64,000 nt of DNA from JARYGU01 sp033795365 (GCA_033795365.1 JARYGU010000016.1:74759-138758), one strand, 5' to 3'; shown: positions 8,273 to 18,203, counted from the first letter of the stretch. Numbers and translations: made by a program. Notes: generated from the letters alone by a model not told the origin.

Positions 8273-9538
8273 ATGGGTGCGATGCAGCTCCATTTTCAGA
8301 TCATGCCTTCCGATCGCGACATGATCGGAGGGCTTGCGGAACTTGCGCCTTCCGGCGGGCACCAGCCCGCGACCATACCGCTGTCGATCCGGCTGCACGA
8401 CCGCATGGAGCCCCTGGAGGCGAGCTGGCGTGCGCTGGAAAGCACCAACGGGCTGTCGCTTCATCAAGGCTACGACTGGTGCCGTGCTTGGGTCAAAACC
8501 CGCGACTGCAAGCTGCTGATCGTCGAGGGCACCGCAGCGGGACGGACGCACCTCATCCTGCCGCTGGAGATCGTCCGCCAGGGACCCGTGCGCGTAGCCC
8601 GCTTCCTCGGCACACCCTTCAGCAACATCAATACCGGGCTCTTCACGGAGGATTTCCGCTTCCTTGCCGCGCCGCCGCGCCTGCGGCAGGCGCTCGATCA
8701 GGCCCGCGGTCAGTTCGCCCGATATTTCGACCTCTTCATGCTGGAGCGGATCCCTCTTGAATGGCGCGGCATCGCCAATTCATTTTCCGACCTTCCATCG
8801 GTCCTCAACCAGAATTCCTCCTTCCAGCTCACGCTGTTTGAAGACTTCGAACGCACGCTGTCGCAGGTCAACGCGAAACGGCGGCGCAAGAAGTTCCGCC
8901 AGTCGGAACGGCGGCTGGAAGCGCTCGGCGGCTACGAGCATGTGGTTGCAGAGACCGTTTGCGGGCAGAAGAGGATGCTCAACCTCTTCTTCCGGCAGAA
9001 AGCGGCCCGCTTCGAGGCGATGGGACTGCCCAATGTCTTCCGTGACGACGAGACGCAGGCCTTCTTCCACGAACTCCTGGAAACGTCTCCCACGCGGGAA
9101 TCCTGGCCGCTTCGCCTCCATGCGGTGCGCCTGAAGGGCGAGCATGAGGGAAGGATCGCGGCGATCGCCGGGCTCTCGCGCAAGGGCGATCACGTCATCT
9201 GCCAGTTCGGCTCGATCGACGAGACCCTGGCGGCCGATACCAGCCCTGGCGAATTCCTGTTCTATCTCATCATCCGCCAGCTCTGCGGCGAAGGCGTTGC
9301 GCTTTTCGATTTCGGCATAGGCGACCAGCCCTACAAGCGCTCCTGGTGCAATATCGAGACGCCGCAGCATGATCTCCTGTGGCCGACGACATTGGCCGGA
9401 AGCATGATCGCGGCCGTGCATCGCGCCAAGGCCGCGACGAAGCGGACGATCAAGCAGAACCGGCAGATCTACGGCTTCGTGCAAAAACTGCGCTCAGGCA
9501 GGACCGAGTTCATCGAGGGTTCGTCCGATCCGAACTGA
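8273..9538 (+). CDS. CelD/BcsL-like GNAT-fold acyltransferase
   Basis: About 421 residues from ATG 8273 (ATG 8282 is an alternative). The layout is that of the CelD/BcsL acetyltransferase family, found in polysaccharide clusters. It has an N-terminal half with LHQGYDWCRAWVK, a middle KRRRKKFRQSERRLEALGG, and a C-terminal acceptor region FDFGIGDQPYKRSWCN. The family is thought to acylate polysaccharide intermediates in the cytoplasm (family knowledge, not proven here). It converges with the Wzz-type gene at 9542 and opens the exopolysaccharide cluster. Confidence 0.8.
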   Translation: MGAMQLHFQIMPSDRDMIGGLAELAPSGGHQPATIPLSIRLHDRMEPLEASWRALESTNGLSLHQGYDWCRAWVKTRDCKLLIVEGTAAGRTHLILPLEIVRQGPVRVARFLGTPFSNINTGLFTEDFRFLAAPPRLRQALDQARGQFARYFDLFMLERIPLEWRGIANSFSDLPSVLNQNSSFQLTLFEDFERTLSQVNAKRRRKKFRQSERRLEALGGYEHVVAETVCGQKRMLNLFFRQKAARFEAMGLPNVFRDDETQAFFHELLETSPTRESWPLRLHAVRLKGEHEGRIAAIAGLSRKGDHVICQFGSIDETLAADTSPGEFLFYLIIRQLCGEGVALFDFGIGDQPYKRSWCNIETPQHDLLWPTTLAGSMIAAVHRAKAATKRTIKQNRQIYGFVQKLRSGRTEFIEGSSDPN

Positions 9539-9541
9539 CGG

Positions 9542-11755
9542 TCAGGCGCTCTGGCGGCCGCGCCGCTCGCCCACCGGACTGCCGTCTTCCGTCATCAGCA
9601 CTATCTCGCTGTACCCGGCCTCCCCGAAGGCGCCGATGAGCTCCACGATCTCGTCCTCGCTGCTGCCGGGGATCGACAGAATGATTTCCGTATCGCGCGC
9701 GCGGCTCAGCCGGCGAACCCCGTCCACGTCCGCGGGTCCGCATTCGACGAGCACCGTCTCATAGGCGTCCGAAAGCGCGTCGATGACCATCGACAGGCGA
9801 TCGATGCCGCGCATCGCATGACGGATATCCGCATTGCCGCGCGGAATGATATGCGCATCCGACAGCCGGTCGCCATGGATGATGTCTCCGAAGGCGGCCT
9901 CGCCGACGAGAAGATCGGTAATGCCCGGCAGGCGGAGATGATCCGCCATCAGCCGCGTCGGACAGGCCGAGCCGGTCAGGTCGATGAGAACGGTTCTGCG
10001 CCCCTCCTCCGCGATCACCCGTGCAAGCATGACCGTTGCGGTCGAGCCCCGGTCTCCGGACGGCGAAACCGTGACCGCCACGGGAATATCGTTCTCGACC
10101 AGGTGGCGGGCGACGGCCGCGACGGAAAAATCGATCTCGTCTTCCTCCTCATCCGCGATCGGTCCGGCGGGCTCCTCTTCGTCCTCATCCATGCCGGCAA
10201 GCAGCGAAGGCGGCGGGACGGCGTCCTTCACCGCGGGTTCCGCTTCCTCGACCGGCTCGATGGCGGGCGGGCTTAGCGGAGCCTCCTCCCGCTCCGGAGC
10301 ATCCTGCTCCTCGTCGCGGCGCGCGGCCGGCGCAGGAGCGGCAATCAAGCCGACCGGCTTGAGGGCGCGTCCGCTGAAAAGTTCGCCGAGCAGGATCGCG
10401 ACGGCGCTCAGCACGAAGCCCGCGACACCGCCGACGACGGTGATCGGCACCACCTTCGGGAAATGCACCTCCGTCGGCTCGACCGCCGCGGAGATCACGC
10501 GGGCGTCGGCAGGAGTGGAATTGGCTTCGGTGCGCGAGGCCGCTTCGCGATAACGTGCGAGATAGGTTTCGAGGAGCTGCCGCTGGGCCGTCGCCTCCCG
10601 CTCGAGCGCCTTGAGGCCGACTTCCTCCTCGCCCGCGCGCGCGGAATCCGCCTTCAGCGTATTGAGCTGCTGCACGAGCTGGCGCTCGCGAATGCGCGAG
10701 GTATTCGCCTCGCTCTCCAGGCTCGCCAGTATCTTCTGCGTTTCCGCCCTGATCTGATCGCGGATGCCGGCGAGCTGGGAGCGCAATCCCTTCAGCCGCG
10801 GATGCTGGTCGAGAAGCGAGGTCGAGAGGTCGGAGATCTGCGACTGGATCCGGGATTCGCTCTCCTTGAGGCGCTGGATCATCGGCGAGCCGACGACGGC
10901 CGGCAGCGTATCGACGGCGCCGCCCGTCTCGAGCGCGTTGCGGACCGTTTCGGCCCGCGCTTCGGCATTCGCCCTTTCGCCGCGCACGCGTGTGAGTTCG
11001 GTGGAGATGTCGTTCAGCTGGCGCGTTGCGAATGTGGAATTGTCGCCGGTCGGCAGAAGATCGGAGGACGCCCGGTATTCCGCCACCTTCTGCTCCGCCT
11101 CCCGCACCTTTTCGCGCAGATTGGCGATCTCCGGCTCCAGCCAGCGGCTGGCCTCCGAATTGGTGTCGAGCTTGGCGCCGCTCTGCAGCGACAGGTATAC
11201 CTTGGCCATCTCGTTCGGGATTTCTGCGGCGAGCCTGCGGTCCTCCGAGGTGAACTCGATCCCGATGACGCGGGAGCGCTCGACCTGATAGACCACGAGC
11301 TTTTCCATGAACTCCTTGAGGACGCGCTCTTCCGGGGGAAGATCGAACGGATTCTTCTTCAGCCCGAAGAGAACCAGGATATCCGAGAGCGCGGAGGGAT
11401 GCGCGGTCGGGTCGAACTCCTCCAGCTCGTAGAGCTTCAGATTGCGTGCCACCTGCTTGATCAGGTCGACGGATTTCAGTACCTCGACCTGGCTGGCGAT
11501 GCCGAGCTCGTCGAAGGCGGGCTGTTCGCGCCCGACCGTGCGGTCGCCGCTCGTGGTGAAGGCCGGCTCGCGGGTTTCTATCAGAAGGCGCGTCTCGGCG
11601 CGGTATTTCGGCGCGACGAGGTTCGCGCCGGCGAATGCCAGTCCGGCGCATACCGTCGTGGCAAGCAGCACCTGCAAACGCCTGCGCCAGACCGCACGAA
11701 ACAATCCGCCAAGGTCGATATCGACGTCCTGCTGGCTTCCGTAAACGCCCGCCAT
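9542..11755 (-). CDS. Wzz/Wzc-type polysaccharide co-polymerase with degenerate kinase domain
   Basis: 737 residues from ATG 11755. An N-terminal Wzz domain begins with a membrane helix near residues 28-47 and is followed by a long coiled coil (about 170-420). A second membrane helix, VVPITVVGGVAGFVLSAVAI, lies near 437-456. An acidic, Pro-rich linker leads to a C-terminal domain from about 556 that resembles the BY-kinase of Wzc/ExoP. Its Walker A position reads SPSGDRGSTATV (near 565-576) without the usual Lys, Walker A' reads VLIDLTG, and there is no C-terminal Tyr cluster. It probably sets chain length and export in the inner membrane without kinase activity. Transcribed divergently from the Wza-type gene. 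Confidence 0.85.
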   Translation of the reverse strand: MAGVYGSQQDVDIDLGGLFRAVWRRRLQVLLATTVCAGLAFAGANLVAPKYRAETRLLIETREPAFTTSGDRTVGREQPAFDELGIASQVEVLKSVDLIKQVARNLKLYELEEFDPTAHPSALSDILVLFGLKKNPFDLPPEERVLKEFMEKLVVYQVERSRVIGIEFTSEDRRLAAEIPNEMAKVYLSLQSGAKLDTNSEASRWLEPEIANLREKVREAEQKVAEYRASSDLLPTGDNSTFATRQLNDISTELTRVRGERANAEARAETVRNALETGGAVDTLPAVVGSPMIQRLKESESRIQSQISDLSTSLLDQHPRLKGLRSQLAGIRDQIRAETQKILASLESEANTSRIRERQLVQQLNTLKADSARAGEEEVGLKALEREATAQRQLLETYLARYREAASRTEANSTPADARVISAAVEPTEVHFPKVVPITVVGGVAGFVLSAVAILLGELFSGRALKPVGLIAAPAPAARRDEEQDAPEREEAPLSPPAIEPVEEAEPAVKDAVPPPSLLAGMDEDEEEPAGPIADEEEDEIDFSVAAVARHLVENDIPVAVTVSPSGDRGSTATVMLARVIAEEGRRTVLIDLTGSACPTRLMADHLRLPGITDLLVGEAAFGDIIHGDRLSDAHIIPRGNADIRHAMRGIDRLSMVIDALSDAYETVLVECGPADVDGVRRLSRARDTEIILSIPGSSEDEIVELIGAFGEAGYSEIVLMTEDGSPVGERRGRQSA

Positions 11756-11931
11756 CTCGCCCGCACTCCCAAATATGATTTCCCGACCGTAAACAATCAG
11801 GGTAACCCAATGGTTAATTCTCCCCGCCCGCTCCTGCCATAATTGCACGCTTATTCGCCTGGCGCGGTGTCGTCTTTACCGGCCATTAACCCTAACGGAT
11901 CGATAACAGGCGCAAGAGTGAAGCTTTCGGG

Positions 11932-12516
11932 ATGAACACGATGACGCTCATGTCATTGAACAAGGGCCTACTGGTCGCCATTGCGGCATTGCTGCCGGCA
12001 TTGGGCGGCTGCACCGCCTATCGACCCGCCCCCAAGGCTTTCCACGAAGCGACGATACAGCCATATCGCCTGGACAGCGGCGACCGGCTGCGCGTGACCG
12101 TCTTCGAGCAGCCGGGCCTCAGCAACACCTATTCCGTCGACCAGGCCGGCTATGTCGCCTTTCCGCTGGTCGGCTCGGTGCCGGCGCGCGGGCATACGCT
12201 TCAGGAGCTGGAAAGCATCATCGCCGGCAAGCTCCGGCAGGGCTATCTCAGGGATCCGGACGTCTCCATCGAGGTCGACCGCTACCGCTCCGTCTATATC
12301 ATGGGCGAAGTCGGCCAGGCAGGCCAGTACAGCTACGTCGCCGGCATGACGGTGCAGAATGCGATCGCGGCGGCGGGCGGTTTTTCGCCGCGCGCCAATC
12401 AGGCCAATGTCGACGTCACCCGCAAGATCAACGGCGAGATCATCACCGGCCGGGTCTCCATCTCCGATCCGGTCATGGCGGGAGACACGATCTATGTCCG
12501 CGAGCGACTGTTCTGA
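11932..12516 (+). CDS. Wza-type polysaccharide export outer-membrane lipoprotein
   Basis: 194 residues. A signal peptide ends in the lipobox ALGGC (Cys near residue 27). A Poly_export domain follows (YRLDSGDRLRVTVFEQPGL, then VDQAGYVAFPLVGSV). A SLBB-like segment comes next (VYIMGEVGQAGQYSYVAG, then MTVQNAIAAAGGFSPRA). It is short compared with E. coli Wza, as is usual for rhizobial ExoF/GumB-like proteins. It should form the outer-membrane/periplasmic exit channel and work with the co-polymerase encoded divergently at 9542-11755. The glycosyltransferase gene begins 3 nt after its stop. Confidence 0.92.
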   Translation: MNTMTLMSLNKGLLVAIAALLPALGGCTAYRPAPKAFHEATIQPYRLDSGDRLRVTVFEQPGLSNTYSVDQAGYVAFPLVGSVPARGHTLQELESIIAGKLRQGYLRDPDVSIEVDRYRSVYIMGEVGQAGQYSYVAGMTVQNAIAAAGGFSPRANQANVDVTRKINGEIITGRVSISDPVMAGDTIYVRERLF

Positions 12517-12519
12517 TAC

Positions 12520-13668
12520 ATGGCCAGAGATGAGCGCCTGCGCATCATTCACTGCTTCAGGTCACCGATAGGCGGAATCTTCCGGCATGTTCGCGACCTT
12601 ACCGAGTTCCAGGCACGGCAGGGCCATGAGGTCGGCATCATCTGCGACAGCACCACCGGCGGCGCCTTCGAGGACACGCTCTTCGAAGACATCCTGCCCC
12701 ATCTTTCGCTCGGCCTCTTCCGGCTGCCGATCAGCCGTTCGGTCGCGCCCGGCGACTTGCCGGCATTCTGGAGAAGTTACCGTGAAATCAGAAGCTTGAA
12801 GCCGGACATCCTGCACGGGCATGGCGCCAAAGGTGGCGCCATCGCCCGGCTGATCGGCTCAGCCCTGCGGGTCAACAGGTATCGCGTAGCCCGCCTCTAT
12901 TCGCCGCATGGCGGCAGCCTGCACTATGATCGCTCGACGCTTTCGGGGCGGGCGATCCTGGGAGCCGAACGCTTCCTGGAGCACTTCACCGACTCTCTCG
13001 TTTTCGTCTGCGATTTCGAGAAAACCGTCTACAGCGCCAATGTCGGCCCGCCCCGCTGCCGTACGGAGCGCATCTACAACGGCATCCACGACCGGGATTT
13101 CGAGACGGTCTATCCGCGAGCGGACGCGGTCGATTTCCTCTATATCGGCATGCTGCGGGACCTGAAGGGTCCCGATGTCTTCGTGGACGCCTTCGCCCGC
13201 ACCGAGCGCATTATAGGCCGGCCGCTGTCGGCGATGATGATCGGTGACGGACCCGACAAGGCGAAATACGAGAGAATGATGCTGGAGCGCGGACTCGGGC
13301 GGCGGATCGGCATGCTTCCCGCTATCAGGGCGCAGTCCGCCTTCGAGTTGACGCGCACCGTCGTCGTCCCCTCGCGGGCTGAGGCCATGCCTTACATCGT
13401 GCTGGAGGCGCTTGCGGCGGGCAAGCCGGTCATCGCCACCCGCGTCGGCGGCATTCCCGAAGTGCTCGGAGAGGACAGCATCGCGCTCGCCCCGCCGGGC
13501 GATCCGGTTTCGCTCGCCGGCGTCATGGCACAGTCGATCACCGACGGCCAATGGAGGGCGCGCGTCATGCCGCCCGCCGATCGCTTCAGGGCCACTTTCT
13601 CTGCATCCGCCATGGCCTCGTCCATGGACGCGCTCTATCGGGAGCTTCTCGTCGGCGATGCGGCATAG
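12520..13668 (+). CDS. GT4-family glycosyltransferase (polysaccharide cluster)
   Basis: 382 residues with the GT-B layout. The N-terminal acceptor domain has SPIGGIFRHVRDL and DILHGHGAKGGAIAR. The C-terminal donor-binding domain has YIGMLRDLKGPDVF and PSRAEAMPYIVLEALAAGKP, which carries the EX7E motif, then VGGIPEVLG. It transfers a sugar from an activated donor to the lipid-linked repeat unit in the cytoplasm. It starts 3 nt after the export lipoprotein gene. Sugar and linkage cannot be predicted. Confidence 0.92.
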   Translation: MARDERLRIIHCFRSPIGGIFRHVRDLTEFQARQGHEVGIICDSTTGGAFEDTLFEDILPHLSLGLFRLPISRSVAPGDLPAFWRSYREIRSLKPDILHGHGAKGGAIARLIGSALRVNRYRVARLYSPHGGSLHYDRSTLSGRAILGAERFLEHFTDSLVFVCDFEKTVYSANVGPPRCRTERIYNGIHDRDFETVYPRADAVDFLYIGMLRDLKGPDVFVDAFARTERIIGRPLSAMMIGDGPDKAKYERMMLERGLGRRIGMLPAIRAQSAFELTRTVVVPSRAEAMPYIVLEALAAGKPVIATRVGGIPEVLGEDSIALAPPGDPVSLAGVMAQSITDGQWRARVMPPADRFRATFSASAMASSMDALYRELLVGDAA

Positions 13669-13757
13669 GACCTGTCCCATTTCGCACCGGGGCGCGTAAG
13701 CCTTTTCTTAGGGGCTTTCTGGTATCGGATAGCGGAGGAATTGCGGGATCCGAACCC

Positions 13758-15329
13758 ATGAACAACGTCGACAAGCCAGAGACCTTCGACCCCCAAGTCA
13801 TCCGGAGGAAGGTTTCCGAAATCCGCACGATCACGCCGGGGGCGACGCGCGATGAGGAGGACGGCGGCAAGACCGTCGATCTCAATCCGCTCGCACAGAA
13901 GATCGCGCTGCAGTTCCGGCAGGATTCCTATTCGCCGTCGATGATCGTCGGCATGCTGAGGATCCTGGAATTCCTGGCGCTTTTCGCAGTCGGATACGGG
14001 ATCAACGCGTTCTATGTGGCTCCGGGCAGCGAGATGATGCCCTTCTACATTCTGGTGCTCGCCGGCGGCTCGGCCATCGGGGTCCTGCTGCTGCAGACGG
14101 CCGACACCTACCAGATTCCGGCGTTGAGGGCGGCCTGGCGCATGATGCCGCGCCTGCTCGGCGCCTGGGCCGTCGCCTTTGCGGTCATGGCGCTCGCTTT
14201 GTTCTTCCTGAAGGCGAGCGAAGGATATTCACGCGTCTGGTTCGCCTCCTGGTTCCTGCTCGGCGCCGTCTATCTCATCGCGGAACGCCAGTTCATCGCC
14301 TATGCGATCCGCCACTGGGCGCGCAACGGAACCATGGAACGCCGCGCCGTGATCGTCGGCGGCGGCGAGCCGGCGAAGGAGCTGATCCGCGCGATCGAGC
14401 GCCAGCCCGAGAACGATATCCGCATCTGCGGCATCTTCGACGATCGTGACGAGCGCCGCTCTCCCTCGATCATCGCAGGCTATCCCAAGCTCGGCACGGT
14501 CGCGGAGCTGGTGGAATTCGCGCGCCTCGCCCGCATAGACATGCTGATCATCTCGCTCCCGCTTTCCGCCGAGACGCGCATTCTCGCACTTCTGAGAAAG
14601 CTCTGGGTCCTGCCGGTCGACATCCGCCTCGCCGCTCATGCCAACGGCCTCAGGTTCCGCCCGCGCAGCTATTCGCAGGTCGGCAGCGTCCCGCTGCTCG
14701 ACATCTTCGACAAGCCGATCGCAGACTGGGACTCCGTCGCAAAGCGCATCTTCGACATCGGCTTCAGCCTCCTGGCGATCGCCGTGCTCTGGCCGGTGAT
14801 GATCGGCGCCGCGATCGCCGTCAAGCTTTCCTCGACCGGCCCGATCCTCTTCAAGCAGAAGCGGCACGGCTTCAACAACGAGGTGATCGAGGTCTACAAG
14901 TTCCGCTCGATGTACACCAACATGTCCGACCCGTCTGCAAAGGCGGCCGTGACGAAGGGCGATCCGCGCGTCACCCCCATCGGACGCTTCCTGCGCAAAT
15001 CCTCCATCGACGAATTGCCTCAGCTCTTCAACGTGCTGAAAGGCGAGCTGTCGCTCGTCGGGCCCCGCCCCCACGCGATCCAGGCGCAGTCGCACGACCG
15101 CAAATATGTCGACGTGGTCGAAGGCTACTTCGCCCGCCACCGGGTGAAGCCCGGCGTCACCGGATGGGCACAGATCAACGGCTGGCGCGGCGAGATCGAC
15201 CATGACGACAAGATCCGCTACCGCACCGAGTTCGACCTCTACTATATCGAGAACTGGTCCCTCTGGATGGATTTGAAGATCCTGTTCCTGACGCCGATCC
15301 GCCTCCTCAACACGGAAAACGCCTATTGA
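13758..15329 (+). CDS. Undecaprenyl-phosphate glycosyl-1-phosphate transferase (WcaJ/PssA type)
   Basis: 523 residues from ATG 13758. N-terminal membrane helices (about 70-210) are followed by a Rossmann-like CoA-binding-type domain beginning RRAVIVGGGEPAKELIRAI. A further membrane segment near 335-360 leads into the C-terminal catalytic domain: KRHGFNNEVIEVYKFRSM, GRFLRKSSIDELPQLFNVLK and GELSLVGPRPHA. The protein primes repeat-unit synthesis by placing a sugar-1-phosphate on undecaprenyl phosphate. The Wzy-type gene overlaps its stop codon, so the two are co-translated. Confidence 0.95.
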   Translation: MNNVDKPETFDPQVIRRKVSEIRTITPGATRDEEDGGKTVDLNPLAQKIALQFRQDSYSPSMIVGMLRILEFLALFAVGYGINAFYVAPGSEMMPFYILVLAGGSAIGVLLLQTADTYQIPALRAAWRMMPRLLGAWAVAFAVMALALFFLKASEGYSRVWFASWFLLGAVYLIAERQFIAYAIRHWARNGTMERRAVIVGGGEPAKELIRAIERQPENDIRICGIFDDRDERRSPSIIAGYPKLGTVAELVEFARLARIDMLIISLPLSAETRILALLRKLWVLPVDIRLAAHANGLRFRPRSYSQVGSVPLLDIFDKPIADWDSVAKRIFDIGFSLLAIAVLWPVMIGAAIAVKLSSTGPILFKQKRHGFNNEVIEVYKFRSMYTNMSDPSAKAAVTKGDPRVTPIGRFLRKSSIDELPQLFNVLKGELSLVGPRPHAIQAQSHDRKYVDVVEGYFARHRVKPGVTGWAQINGWRGEIDHDDKIRYRTEFDLYYIENWSLWMDLKILFLTPIRLLNTENAY

Positions 15330-16573
15330 GCGACGCCGCCCTTTCCCATGCGCCTGTCTTCCGGCCGCAGCTTGCGGCCGTGGGAGTTTTCGGGTCGATG
15401 CTGGTCACAATCGGCGTGTTCCTCTCGGGATTCGTGATCGCCGAACCCGCCCCTTACGAAGTCTACATGGCGGGTCTCATCGCGCTCTGGGCGATCTTCG
15501 CGCTGAAGATTTCCCGCAGCGTCGCGCCGCTGCTCGTGCTCTTCCTGATCTTCAATCTCGGCGGTGCATTGTCGCTCACCGTCATGAAGGATCTCGAAGG
15601 CGGACCGATCTATGTCGCCGTCTCGCTCTTTCTTGCGCTCTCCTCCGTCTTCTTCGCCGCGATCATCGAAGCGCGCCCGCAACGCCTGCAGCTCATCTTC
15701 CGCGCATGGGTGGCAAGCGCGCTGATCACCTCGCTGCTCGGCATCCTCGGATATTTTCACGCCTTTCCGGGAAGCGAGGTCTTCACGCTCTACGATCGCG
15801 CCAAAGGCGCGTTTCAGGACCCCAACGTCTTCGGGCCGTTTCTCGTCGCGCCCTCGCTCTATCTGATGCACGGGCTGCTCGGCGGGCGTCTTGCCGGCGC
15901 GCCGTTGAAGGCCGCGGGCGTTCTCGTCCTTGCGCTCGGCGTATTCCTCTCCTTCTCGCGCGCCGCCTGGGCGCTCTATCTCTTCTCCACGCTTGCGCTC
16001 GTCTTCGTCATGCTTCTGAAGGAGCGTACCGGCGCCTTCCGGCTGAAGATCCTGATCCTCAGCATTTCCGCCCTCGGGCTGATGGTGGTCGCCCTCGTCG
16101 TCGCCCTGCAGTTCGACAAGGTGGCGGATCTCTTTTCCAGCCGCACCCAGCTCGTGCAGGAGTATGACGGCGGCCATCTCGGCCGTTTCGACCGTCACCG
16201 CCTCGGCTTCCTGATGTCGATGGAAAAGCCGCTCGGCATCGGCCCGATGGTTTTCGGCAAGATGCTCGGAGAGGACGAACACAATATCTGGCTGAAATCG
16301 CTCACCAGCTATGGCTGGATCGGTTTCCTCAGCTATCTGACGCTCGTCCTGTGGACGCTTTCGGCAGGTTTCAAGGCGCTCCTGCGCAACCGGCCGTGGC
16401 AGCCCTATCTGATGATCGCGCTCATCGCCTTCGTCGGGCACACGGCGATCGGCTTCGTCATCGATACCGACCACTGGCGTCACGTCTACCTTCTGATCGG
16501 CATCGTATGGGGCTGCATAGCGCTGGAGAACCGCCATTCGGCAGGCCGCGTTCACGGGCGGTCCCCGCCATGA
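15326..16573 (+). CDS. O-antigen polymerase/ligase-type membrane protein (Wzy-like)
   Basis: 415 residues from TTG 15326, whose start overlaps the upstream stop codon (TTGA). It has ten or more hydrophobic segments. A larger loop region contains GHLGRFDRHRLGFLMSMEKP then LGIGPMVFGKMLGEDEHNIW, resembling the periplasmic loop of the Wzy_C/O-antigen ligase family. It probably polymerises the lipid-linked repeat units on the periplasmic side. It is followed with a 4-nt overlap by a glycosyltransferase gene. Confidence 0.88.
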   Translation: MSDAALSHAPVFRPQLAAVGVFGSMLVTIGVFLSGFVIAEPAPYEVYMAGLIALWAIFALKISRSVAPLLVLFLIFNLGGALSLTVMKDLEGGPIYVAVSLFLALSSVFFAAIIEARPQRLQLIFRAWVASALITSLLGILGYFHAFPGSEVFTLYDRAKGAFQDPNVFGPFLVAPSLYLMHGLLGGRLAGAPLKAAGVLVLALGVFLSFSRAAWALYLFSTLALVFVMLLKERTGAFRLKILILSISALGLMVVALVVALQFDKVADLFSSRTQLVQEYDGGHLGRFDRHRLGFLMSMEKPLGIGPMVFGKMLGEDEHNIWLKSLTSYGWIGFLSYLTLVLWTLSAGFKALLRNRPWQPYLMIALIAFVGHTAIGFVIDTDHWRHVYLLIGIVWGCIALENRHSAGRVHGRSPP

Positions 16574-17769
16574 CCGGGCCCGCCCCTCTCCTCCACCAGC
16601 CGCTGCGTCTTCTGCAGGTGCTGGAACCGAGCGGCGGCGGCTCGGGCCGTCATTTCATCGATCTCTGCCGGGGGCTCAAGGCACGCGGCCATGTGGTGCA
16701 CGCCGTCTATTCGCCGCGCCGCGCGGAGGAACGTTTCGTTGCCGAGCTCTCCGCGCTTGCCCTCGACGGCCTTCACGCTGTCGACATGGCCCGCTCGCCG
16801 GGCCTGTCGGATATCGCCGCCCGTCTGCGGCTCGGCGCCATCATGCACCGGCACGGTCCTTTCGATATCGTCCACGGTCATAGTTCCAAGGCGGGCGCCC
16901 TCACCCGCATCCGCCTTCCAGGCCGGCATGTTCCGCGGGTCTATACGCCGCATGCCTTCCGCACCATGGATCCCGGTCTCGGCAGGGCCGGCCGTCTCGT
17001 CTACGGCACCATCGAGACCGCGCTCGCCCGGTTCTTCACCGAACGGCTGATCTGCGTTTCCGCCGACGAGCACGCGCATGCGCTTTCGCTCGGCATGCCG
17101 GGCGACAGGCTCTCCATCGTGACGAACGGCGTCGAAACGCCGCCCACGGGCGGCCGGGAGGAGATCCGGAACGAATTCGCCATACCCGCCGGGGCTCTCG
17201 TCTTCGGTTTCGTCGGCCGGCTTTCCGCGCAAAAGGCGCCGGAGCGGCTGGTGAAAGCCTTTTCGCGGATCGCCGGCGATCTTCCGCACGCCCATCTGCT
17301 GATGGTGGGCGCGGGCGAACTGGAAGCGGAAGTCCGCGCGATGATCGCCGCCTCGCCGCATGCCGGACGCATGCACCTTACCAGCCGCCAAACCGGCCCG
17401 CAGGCGCTGGACGCGATGGACGCGCTCGTGATGCCGAGCCGCTACGAGGCGATGTCCTATGTCATGCTGGAAGCGGCAAGCGCGGCAAAGCCGCTCGTGC
17501 TCACCGATGTCGGCGGCGCATCGACCGTGCTCACGGATGGCGAAAACGGCATTCTGGTGCCGAATGACGACGATGCGGGCGCTCTCGCCGCAGCGATGCT
17601 GGAGCTGTCGCAGCCGCTGCGGCTTCGACATTTCCGGCAGGCGGCGACGGTTCGAAGGGGCAACTACAGTCTCCGCCGGATGGTGGCGGAGACGGAGGCC
17701 GTCTATCGGGGGCTGGCGGTCGATCAGGTGACGATCGAACCCGCTCTCCTTCAGGGCGTCAGCGCCTGA
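16570..17769 (+). CDS. GT4-family glycosyltransferase (end of polysaccharide operon)
   Basis: 399 residues from ATG 16570, overlapping the polymerase gene by 4 nt. N-terminal motifs are EPSGGGSGRHFIDLCRGLKA and FDIVHGHSSKAGAL. The C-terminal GT4 motifs are FGFVGRLSAQKAPERLVKAF and PSRYEAMSYVMLEAASAAKP (EX7E), then DVGGASTVLTDGENGILVP. It is similar in layout to the transferase at 12520, and the two may be old paralogues. Its end overlaps the convergent GlsB-type gene by 11 nt. Acceptor and donor sugars unknown. Confidence 0.92.
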   Translation: MTGPAPLLHQPLRLLQVLEPSGGGSGRHFIDLCRGLKARGHVVHAVYSPRRAEERFVAELSALALDGLHAVDMARSPGLSDIAARLRLGAIMHRHGPFDIVHGHSSKAGALTRIRLPGRHVPRVYTPHAFRTMDPGLGRAGRLVYGTIETALARFFTERLICVSADEHAHALSLGMPGDRLSIVTNGVETPPTGGREEIRNEFAIPAGALVFGFVGRLSAQKAPERLVKAFSRIAGDLPHAHLLMVGAGELEAEVRAMIAASPHAGRMHLTSRQTGPQALDAMDALVMPSRYEAMSYVMLEAASAAKPLVLTDVGGASTVLTDGENGILVPNDDDAGALAAAMLELSQPLRLRHFRQAATVRRGNYSLRRMVAETEAVYRGLAVDQVTIEPALLQGVSA

Positions 17770-18010
17770 CGGCGCGTGCCACTGCGATCAGGATGCAGGC
17801 GCCGATGAAGCCGGCGATCAGATAGCCGATCCATCCCCCGAGCGAGACGCCGATGATCCCCAGGAGGAAATTGGCGAGCGCTGCGCCGATGATGCCCAGA
17901 ATGATGTTCATGAACACGCCCATGCTGCTCTTCATGAACATCTCGGCAAGCCAGCCAGCAATGCCGCCGATGATGATAGCTGCGATCCAGCCGATTCCTG
18001 CGTCTTCCAT
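17759..18010 (-). CDS. GlsB/YeaQ/YmgE-family small membrane protein
   Basis: 83 residues with three hydrophobic segments and the Gly-rich pattern GWIAAIIIGGIAGWLAEMFM, FMNIILGIIGAALANFLLGI and GYLIAGFIGACILIAVARA. This fits the transglycosylase-associated (GlsB/YeaQ/YmgE) family, linked to general stress responses in some bacteria; the molecular role is unknown. It lies between the polysaccharide operon and the left attachment site of the integrated element. Confidence 0.9.
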   Translation of the reverse strand: MEDAGIGWIAAIIIGGIAGWLAEMFMKSSMGVFMNIILGIIGAALANFLLGIIGVSLGGWIGYLIAGFIGACILIAVARAVRR

Positions 18011-18203
18011 GTAATTCTCCAGATCATGATGGGAGGCCGCGAATTCGGCCCGTCCTGCAACGCTGGATGGAGGTTTTTGTTCCGGCGCCTAAACCCGCCG
18101 TTACGACGCGCACAAGACCAGTTGCACAAATGCGACTCAACTGCGTGCCGCTCCTCCGGAGCAGCAGCATGTGAGTTCATTTATTTTAGGAAATCAAGAG
18201 AAA

